Origin: Heyndrickxia vini
Lineage (GTDB): Bacteria; Bacillota; Bacilli; Bacillales; Bacillaceae_C
Direction of reading: 5' to 3'
DNA length: 64,000 bases
Assembly (NCBI RefSeq): GCF_016772275.1
Contig: NZ_CP065425.1
Location: 982,001-1,046,000, forward strand
The notes below the pieces were generated by a model. It was not told where the DNA came from. It made no database searches and was given only the letters and a program-made list of their open reading frames with translations. This document shows, one piece after another, positions 35,980-45,596 of the stretch. The position numbers and the translations under genes were made by a program. Every line of letters starts with the position of its first letter. Position 1 is the stretch's first letter.

Positions 35980-38013
35980 ATGTCAAATAACAGTAAAAGC
36001 CTGTTATCGAAAGAAACGATGACAAAAGCGATAAAAGCAAGCTTTATAAAGCTTCATCCAAGCTACATGATGAAAAATCCAGTAATGTTTGTCGTTGAAA
36101 TAGGAACTTTCATTGTATTAATGACGTTATGTTTTCCATCTTATTTTCATATACAAGAATCCTATTTTTATAATTTAGCTGTTTTTATAATTTTATCTTT
36201 CACCATCCTGTTTGCAAATTTTGCAGAAGCACTTGCGGAAGGAAGAGGTAAGGCACATGCTGATAGCTTAAAGAAAACAAAGAAAGACACGATGGCAAAA
36301 TTATTGCAAAAGGATGAAAGTATAAAGAATATTTCATCATCCGATTTAAAAAAAGGAGATCTTGTTTTAGTTGAAGCGGGAGATTTAATCCCCGGTGATG
36401 GAGAGATTATAGAAGGTTTGGCTTCTATTGATGAATCCGCTATTACAGGGGAGTCAGCACCAGTCATTAAGGAAGCTGGCGGGGACTTTAACTCGGTTAC
36501 AGGTGGAACAAGAGTAATTAGTGATTGGATTATTATTAAAATCCAATCAAACCCTGGTGAATCATTTTTAGATAAAATGATTTCCCTAGTAGAAGGGGCA
36601 AAAAGACAAAAAACACCTAATGAAATTGCCCTCAATATTTTATTAATTACGTTAACGATTATTTTTCTCTTAGTTGTCGCAACGTTGTATCCAATTGCTC
36701 ACTATGTTGGAATCAATCTATCTATTTCAACATTGGTTGCTTTACTCGTTTGTTTAATTCCAACTACAATTGGTGCATTATTATCAGCGATCGGTATCGC
36801 AGGTATGGATCGTGTGACGCGATTTAATATTTTAGCGATGTCAGGAAAGGCAGTTGAAGCTGCAGGAGATATAAATACGATTATTTTAGATAAAACTGGA
36901 ACGATCACATATGGAAATCGAATGGCGAGTGAATTTATACCTGTTGGCCTAACAACAATGAAAGAGGTTGCCCAAATTTCTGAGATTAGTTCATTAAGGG
37001 ATGATACGCCCGAAGGGAAATCAGTTATTCATTTAATGAATAAATTATCCATTCCAAAAAAGAATCTCGATTTGGATGAGTGTGAATGGATTGAATTTAA
37101 AGCTGATACGCGAATGAGCGGAGTGAATTTGAAAACGGGGGAACAAATTAGAAAAGGTTCAGTGGATGCCATCAAAAAATGGATTTTACAAAAGGGAGGA
37201 AGTATCCCTTCTGATTTAGATAATAAAAATAATGAAATTGCTTTAAAAGGTGGAACTCCGTTAGCAGTTGCAAAAGATCAACAAATCTTAGGGTTAATTT
37301 ATTTAAAAGATACGGTGAAGCCAGGGATGAAAGAAAGATTTGCTGAACTAAGAAAAATGGGAATCAAAACGATTATGTGCACGGGTGATAATCCATTAAC
37401 TGCCAAAACTATTGCAAAAGAAGCGGGAGTTGATGAGTTTATTGCAGAATCAAAGCCTGAAGATAAAATACGTGTCATAAAAGAAGAACAGCAACAAGGG
37501 AAGCTAGTAGCTATGACAGGTGATGGGACCAATGATGCACCTGCACTTGCCCAAGCAGATGTTGGACTAGCGATGAATAGTGGGACGATTGCTGCGAAGG
37601 AAGCAGCCAATATGGTTGATCTTGACTCTGATCCAACGAAAGTCATTGAAATTGTTTCGATTGGTAAACAATTATTAATGACTAGGGGGGCATTGACGAC
37701 ATTTAGTATTGCGAATGATATTGCAAAGTACTTTGCCATTATCCCCGCGATGTTTATGATTGCGATTCCGAATATGGACGTGTTAAACATTATGAAATTA
37801 GCTTCACCAACATCGGCCATTCTTTCGGCGTTAATATTCAATGCGATTATCATTCCACTTTTAATTCCTTTAGCTATGAAAGGAGTTAAGTATGTTCCGA
37901 TGAAAGCTAGTAAACTATTAACACGAAATTTACTAATTTTCGGGGTTGGTGGAATTTTTACACCGTTTATCGGTATAAAGTTAATTGATCTGACGATTGG
38001 TATCATATCTTAA
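35980..38013 (+). CDS. kdpB: Potassium-transporting P-type ATPase subunit KdpB
   Basis: The P-type ATPase subunit of 677 residues. It has seven membrane segments, the actuator motif ITGESAPV, the phosphorylation motif DKTGTIT, the nucleotide-binding domain with KGSVDAI, and the hinge [16 protein letters not shown]. It hydrolyses ATP to drive potassium through KdpA. The ATG at 35980 has AAGGGGTG upstream. An intercistronic hairpin separates it from kdpC. Confidence 0.97.
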   Translation: MSNNSKSLLSKETMTKAIKASFIKLHPSYMMKNPVMFVVEIGTFIVLMTLCFPSYFHIQESYFYNLAVFIILSFTILFANFAEALAEGRGKAHADSLKKTKKDTMAKLLQKDESIKNISSSDLKKGDLVLVEAGDLIPGDGEIIEGLASIDESAITGESAPVIKEAGGDFNSVTGGTRVISDWIIIKIQSNPGESFLDKMISLVEGAKRQKTPNEIALNILLITLTIIFLLVVATLYPIAHYVGINLSISTLVALLVCLIPTTIGALLSAIGIAGMDRVTRFNILAMSGKAVEAAGDINTIILDKTGTITYGNRMASEFIPVGLTTMKEVAQISEISSLRDDTPEGKSVIHLMNKLSIPKKNLDLDECEWIEFKADTRMSGVNLKTGEQIRKGSVDAIKKWILQKGGSIPSDLDNKNNEIALKGGTPLAVAKDQQILGLIYLKDTVKPGMKERFAELRKMGIKTIMCTGDNPLTAKTIAKEAGVDEFIAESKPEDKIRVIKEEQQQGKLVAMTGDGTNDAPALAQADVGLAMNSGTIAAKEAANMVDLDSDPTKVIEIVSIGKQLLMTRGALTTFSIANDIAKYFAIIPAMFMIAIPNMDVLNIMKLASPTSAILSALIFNAIIIPLLIPLAMKGVKYVPMKASKLLTRNLLIFGVGGIFTPFIGIKLIDLTIGIIS

Positions 38014-38029
38014 AAGCGAGGCATTCAAT

Positions 38030-38058
38030 TTGAACGGCTCTTGGAAAAGAGCCTTCAA
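38030..38058 (+). other. Intercistronic hairpin kdpB-kdpC
   Basis: TTGAA-C-GGCTCTT pairs with AAGAGCC-TTCAA around a GGAA tetraloop. There is no T run, so a stability or processing role is likely. Confidence 0.7.
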
Positions 38059-38078
38059 AAATAAAGGAGTGTAATTAA

Positions 38079-38642
38079 ATGAAAATGGTACGTCTTTGTT
38101 TATTGTTCATTTTGCTATGTGGGTTAATTTATCCATTAGTGACAACAGCTGCGGCTCAACTAATTTTTCCGAAGCAAGCAAAGGGAAGTCTAGTATATGA
38201 TGAAGATAATATAATAGGTTCTGAATTAATTGCACAACAATTTACATCGAAGCAGTATTTTCACGGAAGAATATCATCGATTCAAAATGATGGAGCTGCT
38301 AGTGGTTCTACTAATTATGCACCATCCAATAAAGACTTACTCAAACGAGTAAAAGAATCGATTGAAACCTTAAAAGGAGAAAATCCTGGAATAAAAACAA
38401 GCGATATTCCATTGGATTTGATTACGAATTCAGGATCAGGACTTGACCCGGAAATTTCTATTAAGGCGGCTGAATTTCAGATTTCCCGAGTTACAAAAGA
38501 AACTGGAATTTCTGAGGAAAAACTTCATCTATTAATTAATCAGTATAAAGAAAAAAGGTCCTTAGGACTATTTGGAGAACCCAGAATTAATGTATTAACA
38601 CTTAACCTAGCATTGATGGATTTACTGGAGCATGAAGAGTAG
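38079..38642 (+). CDS. kdpC: Potassium-transporting ATPase subunit KdpC
   Basis: A 187-residue single-pass subunit: an N-terminal helix (about 5-27), then a soluble domain with GSELIAQQF, FHGRIS, a variable insertion, SGSGLDPEIS and GEPRINVLTLNLAL. KdpC is needed for pump assembly and affinity for ATP. The ATG follows AAAGGAG. Confidence 0.96.
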   Translation: MKMVRLCLLFILLCGLIYPLVTTAAAQLIFPKQAKGSLVYDEDNIIGSELIAQQFTSKQYFHGRISSIQNDGAASGSTNYAPSNKDLLKRVKESIETLKGENPGIKTSDIPLDLITNSGSGLDPEISIKAAEFQISRVTKETGISEEKLHLLINQYKEKRSLGLFGEPRINVLTLNLALMDLLEHEE

Positions 38643-38685
38643 ACATTTTATGGTAATCTAAACTTTGGTCTTTGGGGTGATTAAA

Positions 38686-39816
38686 ATGTTTGTAAGCGAT
38701 AATTTTAGTTTTAGAAGAAAAACCCCCGAGGAAATTCTTCAGGAAATTGAACGATTAAACAAAGGTAAATTAAAGTTATATATTGGCTCTGCACCTGGAG
38801 TTGGGAAAACCTATCGAATGCTCCTTGAAGCTCATGACTTAAGAAATGAAGGAATTGATGTAGTGATTGGTTTCATCGAAACACATAATCGTCATGAAAC
38901 TGAGAAACTTATTCAGAACCTTGAAATAGTGCCATTAAAGGACATTTCATATAAGGGTAAAATCTTTAAAGAGCTAAACCTAGAAAAAATTATTGAAAGA
39001 AACCCTGATGTCGTCATCATTGACGAACTAGCACATACAAATGTTCCGGGTTCTTCTAATGAAAAACGATATGCAGACGTTCAGGAGATTCTAACTTACG
39101 GGATAAACGTTATCTCCGCCGTGAATATTCAGCATTTAGAAAGTTTACATGATATTGTTCAACAAATAACAGGGGTTCAAGTGAGAGAACGAATTCCTGA
39201 TTTTATTTTAAATTCTGCTCATGAGGTAATCCTTGTCGATGTGACGCCCGAATTATTACAAAAGCGTTTGAAAGAGGGAAAGATTTATACGGCCAATAAG
39301 ATTGACCAGGCACTGCAAAACTTTTTTACTAAATGGAATTTATCAGCATTAAGAGAATTGTCACTACGTGAAGTCGCTAATGATGTAGATGAAAAAGCTG
39401 AAAAGGAAAATTTCATTCCCCATGGAACAAGTGAAAAAATTTTAGTTTGCATTCAGAATGATCTAAATGCAGAAAAGCTTATTAGAAGAGGATGGCGTAT
39501 CGCCAGTCGTTTAAAATCAGCTCTCTATATTTTTCATGGAACCTATAAAAGCATGGACATCATGAATAGTAAGGAGAGGAAAAACATACTCGTATGGGAA
39601 CAGTTGGCACTAGAATTCAATGCACAATTTATTGTAGAAGAAATGACCAATAAAAAGATTGCAAAAGTAATAACAGATATCTCAAAAAAATACAATATTA
39701 CTCAAATTATTTTAGGTCAATCAGCAAGGTCACGGTTTGAGGAAATAACAAAAGGCTCCATCGTAAATGAAATAATGCGATTAACATCTGGAATTGACAT
39801 TCACATAGTAGCCTAA
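38686..39816 (+). CDS. kdpD: KdpD N-terminal sensor half without histidine kinase
   Basis: A 376-residue protein equal to the cytoplasmic N-terminal part of KdpD. Walker A GSAPGVGKT (34-42) and a Walker B VVIIDELAHTNVPG lie in the KdpD domain, and a universal-stress-protein-like domain fills about 245-376. The four membrane helices, HisKA and ATPase parts of full KdpD are missing, and no kdpE follows. The frame ends cleanly before a terminator, so this is a stand-alone short form, as known in some Bacilli, and not a truncation by mutation. It may modulate the pump directly or pair with another kinase (inference). ATG 38686 follows GGGGTGA. Confidence 0.88.
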   Translation: MFVSDNFSFRRKTPEEILQEIERLNKGKLKLYIGSAPGVGKTYRMLLEAHDLRNEGIDVVIGFIETHNRHETEKLIQNLEIVPLKDISYKGKIFKELNLEKIIERNPDVVIIDELAHTNVPGSSNEKRYADVQEILTYGINVISAVNIQHLESLHDIVQQITGVQVRERIPDFILNSAHEVILVDVTPELLQKRLKEGKIYTANKIDQALQNFFTKWNLSALRELSLREVANDVDEKAEKENFIPHGTSEKILVCIQNDLNAEKLIRRGWRIASRLKSALYIFHGTYKSMDIMNSKERKNILVWEQLALEFNAQFIVEEMTNKKIAKVITDISKKYNITQIILGQSARSRFEEITKGSIVNEIMRLTSGIDIHIVA

Positions 39817-39877
39817 ACAAAGTTTTTTTAGTCAAAGGTATCTTCGAAAATTGTAAACTTCACCGACATGTATAAAT

Positions 39878-39916
39878 AAACCATTCCGAGAGAAAACTTC
39901 TCCCGGAATGGTTTCA
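39878..39916. terminator. Bidirectional terminator between kdp and ktr
   Basis: AAACCATTCCG (39878-39888) pairs with CGGAATGGTTT (39904-39914) between the convergent genes. Confidence 0.85.
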
Positions 39917-41263
39917 TTACCCAATCATAAATCTTCCCTTTGGATAACGATAAAGTTCTTTAGTTTGTTTATGTGTTAAGGCAATAGCAATTGTTAGTGG
40001 ACCTAATCGGCCAATAAACATCGTTATTGAAATAATAATTTTCCCTAGTATGGAAAGCTCCGGAGTAAGCCCCATTGATAGTCCAACCGTTCCAAAGGCC
40101 GAGGTTGCTTCAAATAAGATAACCTCGAAGTTTTTCTCTGTTTCAGTTATCGAAAGAAGCATCGTGACGATCACAACGACTGTAAAACCAATTAATGCTA
40201 CAGTGATTGCCTTATAAATCATCGTGGGAACTAAGCGTTGGCGAAAGAAAACGACATCTTCCTTCCCTCTCATTTGTGCCCAAGCTGCTCCTAATAACGT
40301 AACAAAGGTTGTCGTTTTAATTCCGCCACCCGTTGAGCCTGGAGAAGCACCAATAAACATTAAGATAATAAGTAAAAATATCGTGGAATCAGTTAAATCA
40401 GGGATGTTCACTGTATTTGCCCCCGCCGTTCTAGCTGTAACTGATTGGAAAAGGGAAGCAAGGATTTTTCCACTGGAAGAAAGCGGTTGTAGTGTCTTAG
40501 GATTACTATATTCTAATAAGAAAATAAACATTGTCCCAAATAATACTAAAGCTCCGGTCGTGCAAAGTACCACTTTACTATGTAACGAAAATCTACGGAA
40601 GGATTTATGTTCAAGGAAATCATGAACAACAATAAAGCCAATTCCTCCTAGAATAATTAATGAGGAGATCACCAAAGTTACAACAGGGTCTGATACGTAT
40701 CCTGTTAAACTCCGGAATCCGCCCATTAAATCAAAGCCTGCATTATTAAAGTTAGAAATGGAATGAAAAACTCCGAAATATATCGCTTTTGCAAGGGGCA
40801 TATCAAATGAAAAACGGATACTTAATAAAATTGCTCCTAGCCCTTCCGTAATTAGCGTAAAGAAAAGGACTGTTTTAACTAGTCGGACTACCCCCTGAGT
40901 AGAAACAACATTTAATGCTTCCTGTAACAATAATCGTTCCTTCAAAGAGATCTTTCTTCCAATTAACAGGGCGAATAAAGTCGCAAAGGTCATAAACCCA
41001 AGTCCCCCAATTTGAATTAAGGCCAACACAGTCATTTGTCCAAATACAGTAAAGGTTGTTCCAGTATCAACAACAACGAGACCTGTAACACATGTTGCAG
41101 AAGTTGCTGTAAATAAGGCATTAATCCAGCTTAACCCCTTCCCATCCTGGGTAGCGATAGGTAATTGAAGAAGCAAACAACCAATGAATATAATTACAAC
41201 AAAACCAAGGATTAATATTTTTGGAGGTGAAAGCTTTAAGCGTTTATACAGATTATTAATCAT
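39917..41263 (-). CDS. Ktr potassium channel subunit, TrkH/KtrB family
   Basis: A 448-residue channel of the TrkH/KtrB superfamily, with four membrane-pore-membrane repeats whose filters are visible: SATCVTGLVV, SISNFNNAGFDL, SVTARTAGANT and SAFGTVGLSMG. It works with a soluble KtrA/KtrC RCK subunit, which is not encoded nearby, and lengths do not separate KtrB from KtrD. It converges on the kdp operon, so both high- and lower-affinity potassium uptake map to one place. No riboswitch is seen in its 5' region. Confidence 0.92.
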   Translation of the reverse strand: MINNLYKRLKLSPPKILILGFVVIIFIGCLLLQLPIATQDGKGLSWINALFTATSATCVTGLVVVDTGTTFTVFGQMTVLALIQIGGLGFMTFATLFALLIGRKISLKERLLLQEALNVVSTQGVVRLVKTVLFFTLITEGLGAILLSIRFSFDMPLAKAIYFGVFHSISNFNNAGFDLMGGFRSLTGYVSDPVVTLVISSLIILGGIGFIVVHDFLEHKSFRRFSLHSKVVLCTTGALVLFGTMFIFLLEYSNPKTLQPLSSSGKILASLFQSVTARTAGANTVNIPDLTDSTIFLLIILMFIGASPGSTGGGIKTTTFVTLLGAAWAQMRGKEDVVFFRQRLVPTMIYKAITVALIGFTVVVIVTMLLSITETEKNFEVILFEATSAFGTVGLSMGLTPELSILGKIIISITMFIGRLGPLTIAIALTHKQTKELYRYPKGRFMIG

Positions 41264-41419
41264 CGTTTTCGTCCTTTTTTCAAGAATCTTAAGAATAGTT
41301 TACAATGACCCTTTTCTTTAATTATTTTTCTATTATATTTGAAAATTATTGAATTTCATATATGTTCATATTCCCCTTTTCAAAAAAATTTAATTACAAA
41401 TATTAATTACCTTATTTTA

Positions 41420-41448
41420 TTGACAGAAACCAATTTATCAATTATCTT
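41420..41448 (+). promoter_or_regulatory. Promoter of the ring-cleaving dioxygenase gene
   Basis: TTGACA (41420-41425), a 17-bp spacer and TATCTT (41443-41448), overlapped by the MhqR-like operator. Confidence 0.6.
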
Positions 41449-41460
41449 TAATTCAAGATA
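41443..41460. promoter_or_regulatory. MhqR-like operator
   Basis: TATCTTTAATTCAAGATA is an interrupted palindrome with arms TATCTT and AAGATA. It matches my recollection of the B. subtilis MhqR site (TATCT and AGATA arms around AATTC) and covers the -10 region, so a MarR-type repressor sensing quinones would block transcription. Confidence 0.65.
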
Positions 41461-41525
41461 TTTAATATACGAAATTATTTTTGGGGAAATAAGAGATAAA
41501 ATATGTACAAAAGGAGTTGGACACT

Positions 41526-42500
41526 ATGCAACTAAAAGGAATCCATCACGTATCTGCATTTACTGCAAATGCGCAAAATAATTTTTATTTCTATACAAAA
41601 ACACTTGGAATGCGCTTAATCAAAAAAACTGTAAATCAAGATGATGTTTCGGTTTATCATTTATTTTACGGTGATGAACTAGGTAATGCCGGTACAGAGC
41701 TCACCTTTTTTGAAATCCCACATGCGGCAAGGAATCATGACGGAAATAATAGTATTTCTGAAATATCATTACGTGTAAAAAATAATCAAGCATTGGCATT
41801 TTGGAAAAATCGATTTGAAGAGTTGGCGATCGAACATAGAGAAATTGAAGAAGTTTTTAATCGGAAAGTCCTTCGATTTAAAGATTTTGAGGGGCAGCGA
41901 CTCATTCTTGTTTCAGATGAAAATAATCAAGGCGTGGCAGCCGGCACTCCTTGGGGGAAAAGTCCGATTCCAAATGAGTATGGGATTATTGGATTAGGAC
42001 CCGTAAAATTAACCGTTCCGAATAGTGAACCCACTGTAGAGGTACTTACTGACATAATGGGATTCAGTCTAAAAGGAAAGTACCCTTCGGCGGTTCACGG
42101 CCAGCCAGATGTTCTCGTTTATGAAACCGGTGAAGGTGGAACAGGAGCCGAAGTTCATATCGAGGAAAGAACAGATTTGCCAAGAGAAAGATTGGGGCGT
42201 GGAGGGGTACATCACGTTGCATTCCGGGTGGACAATGAAGAGGAATTAAAGGAATGGGTTCAAAAAATAAAAGGGGAGAGAATGCCAAACTCCGGATTTG
42301 TAGATCGATTTTATTTCAAATCTTTATACTATCGAGAGACGAATGGTATTTTGTTTGAGCTTGCAACGGATGGGCCAGGCTTTGCAACAGATGAGGATAT
42401 TGAGCACTTAGGAGAAAGATTAGCATTACCACCATTTTTGGAACAAAAACGCAGTCAAATTGAAGCAAACTTAAAGCCGCTAGACACGAAACAATCATAA
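41526..42500 (+). CDS. Ring-cleaving dioxygenase, VOC family (MhqO/MhqA-like)
   Basis: A 324-residue vicinal-oxygen-chelate protein with two glyoxalase-fold halves. Metal-ligand positions include GIHHVSAFT (His at 6-7), GVHHVAFRVD in the second half and a Glu in GILFELATDGPGF. Bacillus MhqA/MhqE/MhqO members are induced by quinones and hydroquinones and presumably open the ring. The ATG at 41526 follows AAAGGAG; the in-frame TTG nine bases earlier is too close. The upstream MhqR-like operator supports the role. Confidence 0.88.
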   Translation: MQLKGIHHVSAFTANAQNNFYFYTKTLGMRLIKKTVNQDDVSVYHLFYGDELGNAGTELTFFEIPHAARNHDGNNSISEISLRVKNNQALAFWKNRFEELAIEHREIEEVFNRKVLRFKDFEGQRLILVSDENNQGVAAGTPWGKSPIPNEYGIIGLGPVKLTVPNSEPTVEVLTDIMGFSLKGKYPSAVHGQPDVLVYETGEGGTGAEVHIEERTDLPRERLGRGGVHHVAFRVDNEEELKEWVQKIKGERMPNSGFVDRFYFKSLYYRETNGILFELATDGPGFATDEDIEHLGERLALPPFLEQKRSQIEANLKPLDTKQS

Positions 42501-42602
42501 ACAAAACTACTTGATTTTTCTTTTGTAGCTTGCTTATAAATGGGAAAGTCGTAAGTTTAGAATATGAACCGGAAGATCAGATCAAATATGAATAAGAAGA
42601 GA

Positions 42603-42640
42603 TGGGAGCACATTACATTAAATGGTGCTCCCAATTTTTT
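42603..42640. terminator. Bidirectional terminator
   Basis: TGGGAGCAC (42603-42611) pairs with GTGCTCCCA (42625-42633), with T-rich flanks on the plus side; it lies between convergent genes and overlaps the end of the YhhN gene. Confidence 0.8.
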
Positions 42641-43289
42641 TGTCTAAATACAGGGTGCTAGACACAATGGATCGAGCACTATGTGCAATCAGAAATTGAG
42701 CCAAATAATAAGTCGTCATAATTAATACATTTGAATATGGAATGCTTGCGACAAACATATTCCATGATAGGATGGAATCAGAAAGAACGAATAAAATACT
42801 TCCTATGCTCGCCCATATGTTACCGGTCATGATTGCCGACCAAGTCATTAATGAAATAACAATTACATAGAAGATTACAGGAATGACAAGTGAAGCATTT
42901 CCATTTTGAATAATTGCTGTAATTAATTCCTTTCCCATGAAAAAGGAATAACAAACAATCGGAATAATGGAAACGAAACGGAGCCATGAAAACCGCCATT
43001 TGCTAAAAAAAGCACCCATATAAAAAAGGTGTCCAATAAGAAAAGCGGATAGTCCAACGATAAACCAATGAAGAGTTCCATCACCAAGCATACAGAAAAA
43101 TAATCCAAAAATAATGGTCCAATAGGTTTTTGAGGACGTGGATGGGCGATGTAAATAAGCATAGCTAATAATTAACCACATCGGAACTAGTTTGAACAAA
43201 ATCTTAATTAGCATTGGATGTTCTGGGATGAAAAAAATATACAAAACGCTCATTATTAAAATAAAGATTGGTAACAAATACTTTTTCAA
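42618..43289 (-). CDS. YhhN/TMEM86 family membrane protein, lysoplasmalogenase-like
   Basis: A 223-residue protein with about eight hydrophobic segments. It has the family features GLFFCMLGDG near 62, GHLFYMGAF near 87, a SDSILSWNMF segment and TYYLAQFLIAHS near the C terminus, including the two conserved Asp. Animal TMEM86 members hydrolyse lysoplasmalogen; bacterial roles are unproven. TTG start with AGGCGGGG upstream. Confidence 0.8.
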   Translation of the reverse strand: MKKYLLPIFILIMSVLYIFFIPEHPMLIKILFKLVPMWLIISYAYLHRPSTSSKTYWTIIFGLFFCMLGDGTLHWFIVGLSAFLIGHLFYMGAFFSKWRFSWLRFVSIIPIVCYSFFMGKELITAIIQNGNASLVIPVIFYVIVISLMTWSAIMTGNIWASIGSILFVLSDSILSWNMFVASIPYSNVLIMTTYYLAQFLIAHSARSIVSSTLYLDKKIGSTI

Positions 43290-43414
43290 TTTGATCCCCG
43301 CCTAACTAAATATAATTCAGATAATTCCTAATCTTATAGTACCAAACTGATTCTTAAAGTAGAATGAAAATAAAAACTTTTTACTTGAAAGGGGAATTAT
43401 GAAAGGAGAATAAC

Positions 43415-44776
43415 ATGGAAAGAATCGCAGGAAAAACTGTTGAAGAATGGAAAAAGAACTATCCTTTAATTAAGCAAATGATTTCAACCGAAGAAGTATT
43501 TTGGAAAAATCCGAAATACGGAAGATTTAAAGAAGCAATGAAACATATATCCTTGAGTGAAAAAGATGTAAAAGAAGCAGAACAAAGATTACTACGTTTT
43601 TCTTCTTATATTGCGCAAGTGTTTCCTGAAACAAAAGAAATGAATGGAATCATCGAATCGCCTACTGTCGAGATTCCTCATATGCAAAAAGTGCTTGAAA
43701 GTAAAATGAAAAAAACAATGGAAGGAAGACTTTTGCTCAAATGTGATAGTCATCTTGCCATATCAGGATCAATAAAAGCAAGAGGGGGAATATACGAAGT
43801 ATTAAAACATGCCGAAGACCTCGCCATCGAAGCAAATATGCTAACGTTTAAAGATGACTATTCTATGATTGATAGTGAGAGGTTTAGAAAATTTTATTCA
43901 CAATACTCGATTGTCGTCGGCTCAACAGGAAATTTAGGGTTAAGTATTGGGATCATGAGTGCGAAGCTTGGATTTAGCGTAACCGTACATATGTCTGCTG
44001 ATGCGAAGCAATGGAAAAAAGACCTGTTAAGAAATAAAGGAGTAAATGTAGTAGAACATCCATCCGATTATAGTAAAGCAGTAGAAGAAGGGAGAAAGCA
44101 AGCAGAACAAAATCCTAACGGCTATTTTATTGATGATGAAAATTCGACTACTTTATTTTTAGGGTATGCAGTTGCAGCGTTTCGATTAAAAGAACAATTT
44201 GACGAGATGGATATTAAAGTGGATGAGGAGCATCCATTATTTGTTTATCTTCCATGTGGAGTTGGGGGCGGACCAGGCGGAGTAGCTTTCGGGCTTAAAT
44301 TAGTATTTAAAGATCATGTTCACTGCTTTTTTGCTGAGCCGACCCATTCTCCTTGCATGCTTCTAGGATTAATGACAGAACAGCATGATCATATATCAGT
44401 ACAAGAATTTGGAATTGATAATGTAACAGCAGCGGATGGACTCGCTGTTGGAAGACCATCACGATTTGTCGGTAAAACATTGGAAAATCTAATTAGCGGA
44501 GTATATACAGTAAGTGATGAACACTTATATGCTTTACTTAGCACTTTAGCCGATACAGAGGGGATGTATTTAGAACCTTCGGCGTTGGCGGGAGTAGCCG
44601 GACCGATTCGACTATTTAATGATCGGTCGGGACTAAAGTATTTGGAAGACCAATTTGTATTAGGAAAAATGCGAAATGCAGTTCATCTTGCTTGGGGCAC
44701 AGGCGGGAGTATGGTCCCGAAGGAAGTGATGGAAACCTATTATCAAAGAGGATTGCAATTCCAATTAGGAAAATAA
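43415..44776 (+). CDS. dsdA: D-serine dehydratase
   Basis: A fold type II PLP enzyme of 453 residues that converts D-serine to pyruvate and ammonia, detoxifying D-serine. The PLP-lysine Lys121 sits in SGSIKARGG, the phosphate loop is seen as [11 protein letters not shown], and a second glycine-rich loop reads [10 protein letters not shown]. Length and motifs match DsdA closely. No dsdX or dsdC neighbour is present. AAAGGAG precedes the ATG. The transcript runs into the repeat element downstream. Confidence 0.95.
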   Translation: MERIAGKTVEEWKKNYPLIKQMISTEEVFWKNPKYGRFKEAMKHISLSEKDVKEAEQRLLRFSSYIAQVFPETKEMNGIIESPTVEIPHMQKVLESKMKKTMEGRLLLKCDSHLAISGSIKARGGIYEVLKHAEDLAIEANMLTFKDDYSMIDSERFRKFYSQYSIVVGSTGNLGLSIGIMSAKLGFSVTVHMSADAKQWKKDLLRNKGVNVVEHPSDYSKAVEEGRKQAEQNPNGYFIDDENSTTLFLGYAVAAFRLKEQFDEMDIKVDEEHPLFVYLPCGVGGGPGGVAFGLKLVFKDHVHCFFAEPTHSPCMLLGLMTEQHDHISVQEFGIDNVTAADGLAVGRPSRFVGKTLENLISGVYTVSDEHLYALLSTLADTEGMYLEPSALAGVAGPIRLFNDRSGLKYLEDQFVLGKMRNAVHLAWGTGGSMVPKEVMETYYQRGLQFQLGK

Positions 44777-44851
44777 TTACTTCGAAAAAACAAACCGGTT
44801 CGAATAAAGAACGGGTTCACTTTTGAGGTGCAAACATTGTAAAACACATAG

Positions 44852-44895
44852 GAAAACGCACTTGAATTCACACTATGATTCACAGTGCGTTTTTT
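44852..44895 (+). terminator. Hairpin in the left end of element 2
   Basis: AAAACGCACTTGAATTCACA folds on TGATTCACAGTGCGTTTTTT, giving a terminator-like stem with T6. The same hairpin lies at 18507-18545 in element 1 on the opposite strand. Confidence 0.6.
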
Positions 44896-45475
44896 ACTGA
44901 TTTATCAACATTTTGGTGAATTTTAATTGTTAATTGTTTCCTGAATCACATAGTAAAAGCACGGAGTATGAAATAATTATTGGAGGTGTGTGAGTTTTTT
45001 GTGATTTAGTATGTGGATTATGTTGTGATTACAGGGGTTGTTGGATTTAATTTTAATGGATAAATTTCCCGGGCACACAGATTCCTACATGATTAGCGGT
45101 CTTAGAAGACCCCACAGATGCATTTTTACCTCGCGAAGGCTACCTGAAATGTATCCAAATGAGGTTAACTAGATTTCTTACCTTAATTGAAGAAACCAGT
45201 GATATTTAATAAGCGGAGATTTTCCGCTTAAACTACAGAATAGAGTCCTAGTTCAGGGATATAAGCGGAGATTTTCCGGTTAGGCAAAGAAAAAATACTC
45301 ATTTTTACGTTTTTCGAGTCAATAGGCGGAATTTCTCCGTCTATTAGGTCATTTTCAGTGAAATTTATTAATTAAGGGAAGTCAAGTCCTTAATATTGTG
45401 TAAAATCCTTATACAATGTTTTCAACCTGTTATGATATTTGGGGTTAATCCTTCCCCTTTACATTTTTTGAGCGA

Positions 45476-45576
45476 AACTTCCATGCGTCTTTTACTCCAT
45501 ATCCAGTCAAGGGTGTCAAAGGTGGTTTTCCTTTGATAGCCTTGACTGGATATGGAATAATCCAAGAATGGAAGTT
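45476..45576. repeat. Nested palindrome inside the IS, 3' of the transposase
   Basis: Three nested pairings: AACTTCCAT with ATGGAAGTT (outer), TCCATATCCAGTCAAGG (45496-45512) with its perfect complement (45540-45556), and TCAAAGG with CCTTTGA (inner). It probably acts as a terminator or protective structure. Confidence 0.85.
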
Positions 45577-45596
45577 ACCTTAAAAATGAAACATAG

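Noticed and set aside
38686-39816. Truncated, broken kdpD pseudogene
   Set aside because: The frame ends at a natural domain border just before a terminator, with no remnants of the kinase half downstream; short KdpD forms exist in other Bacilli.
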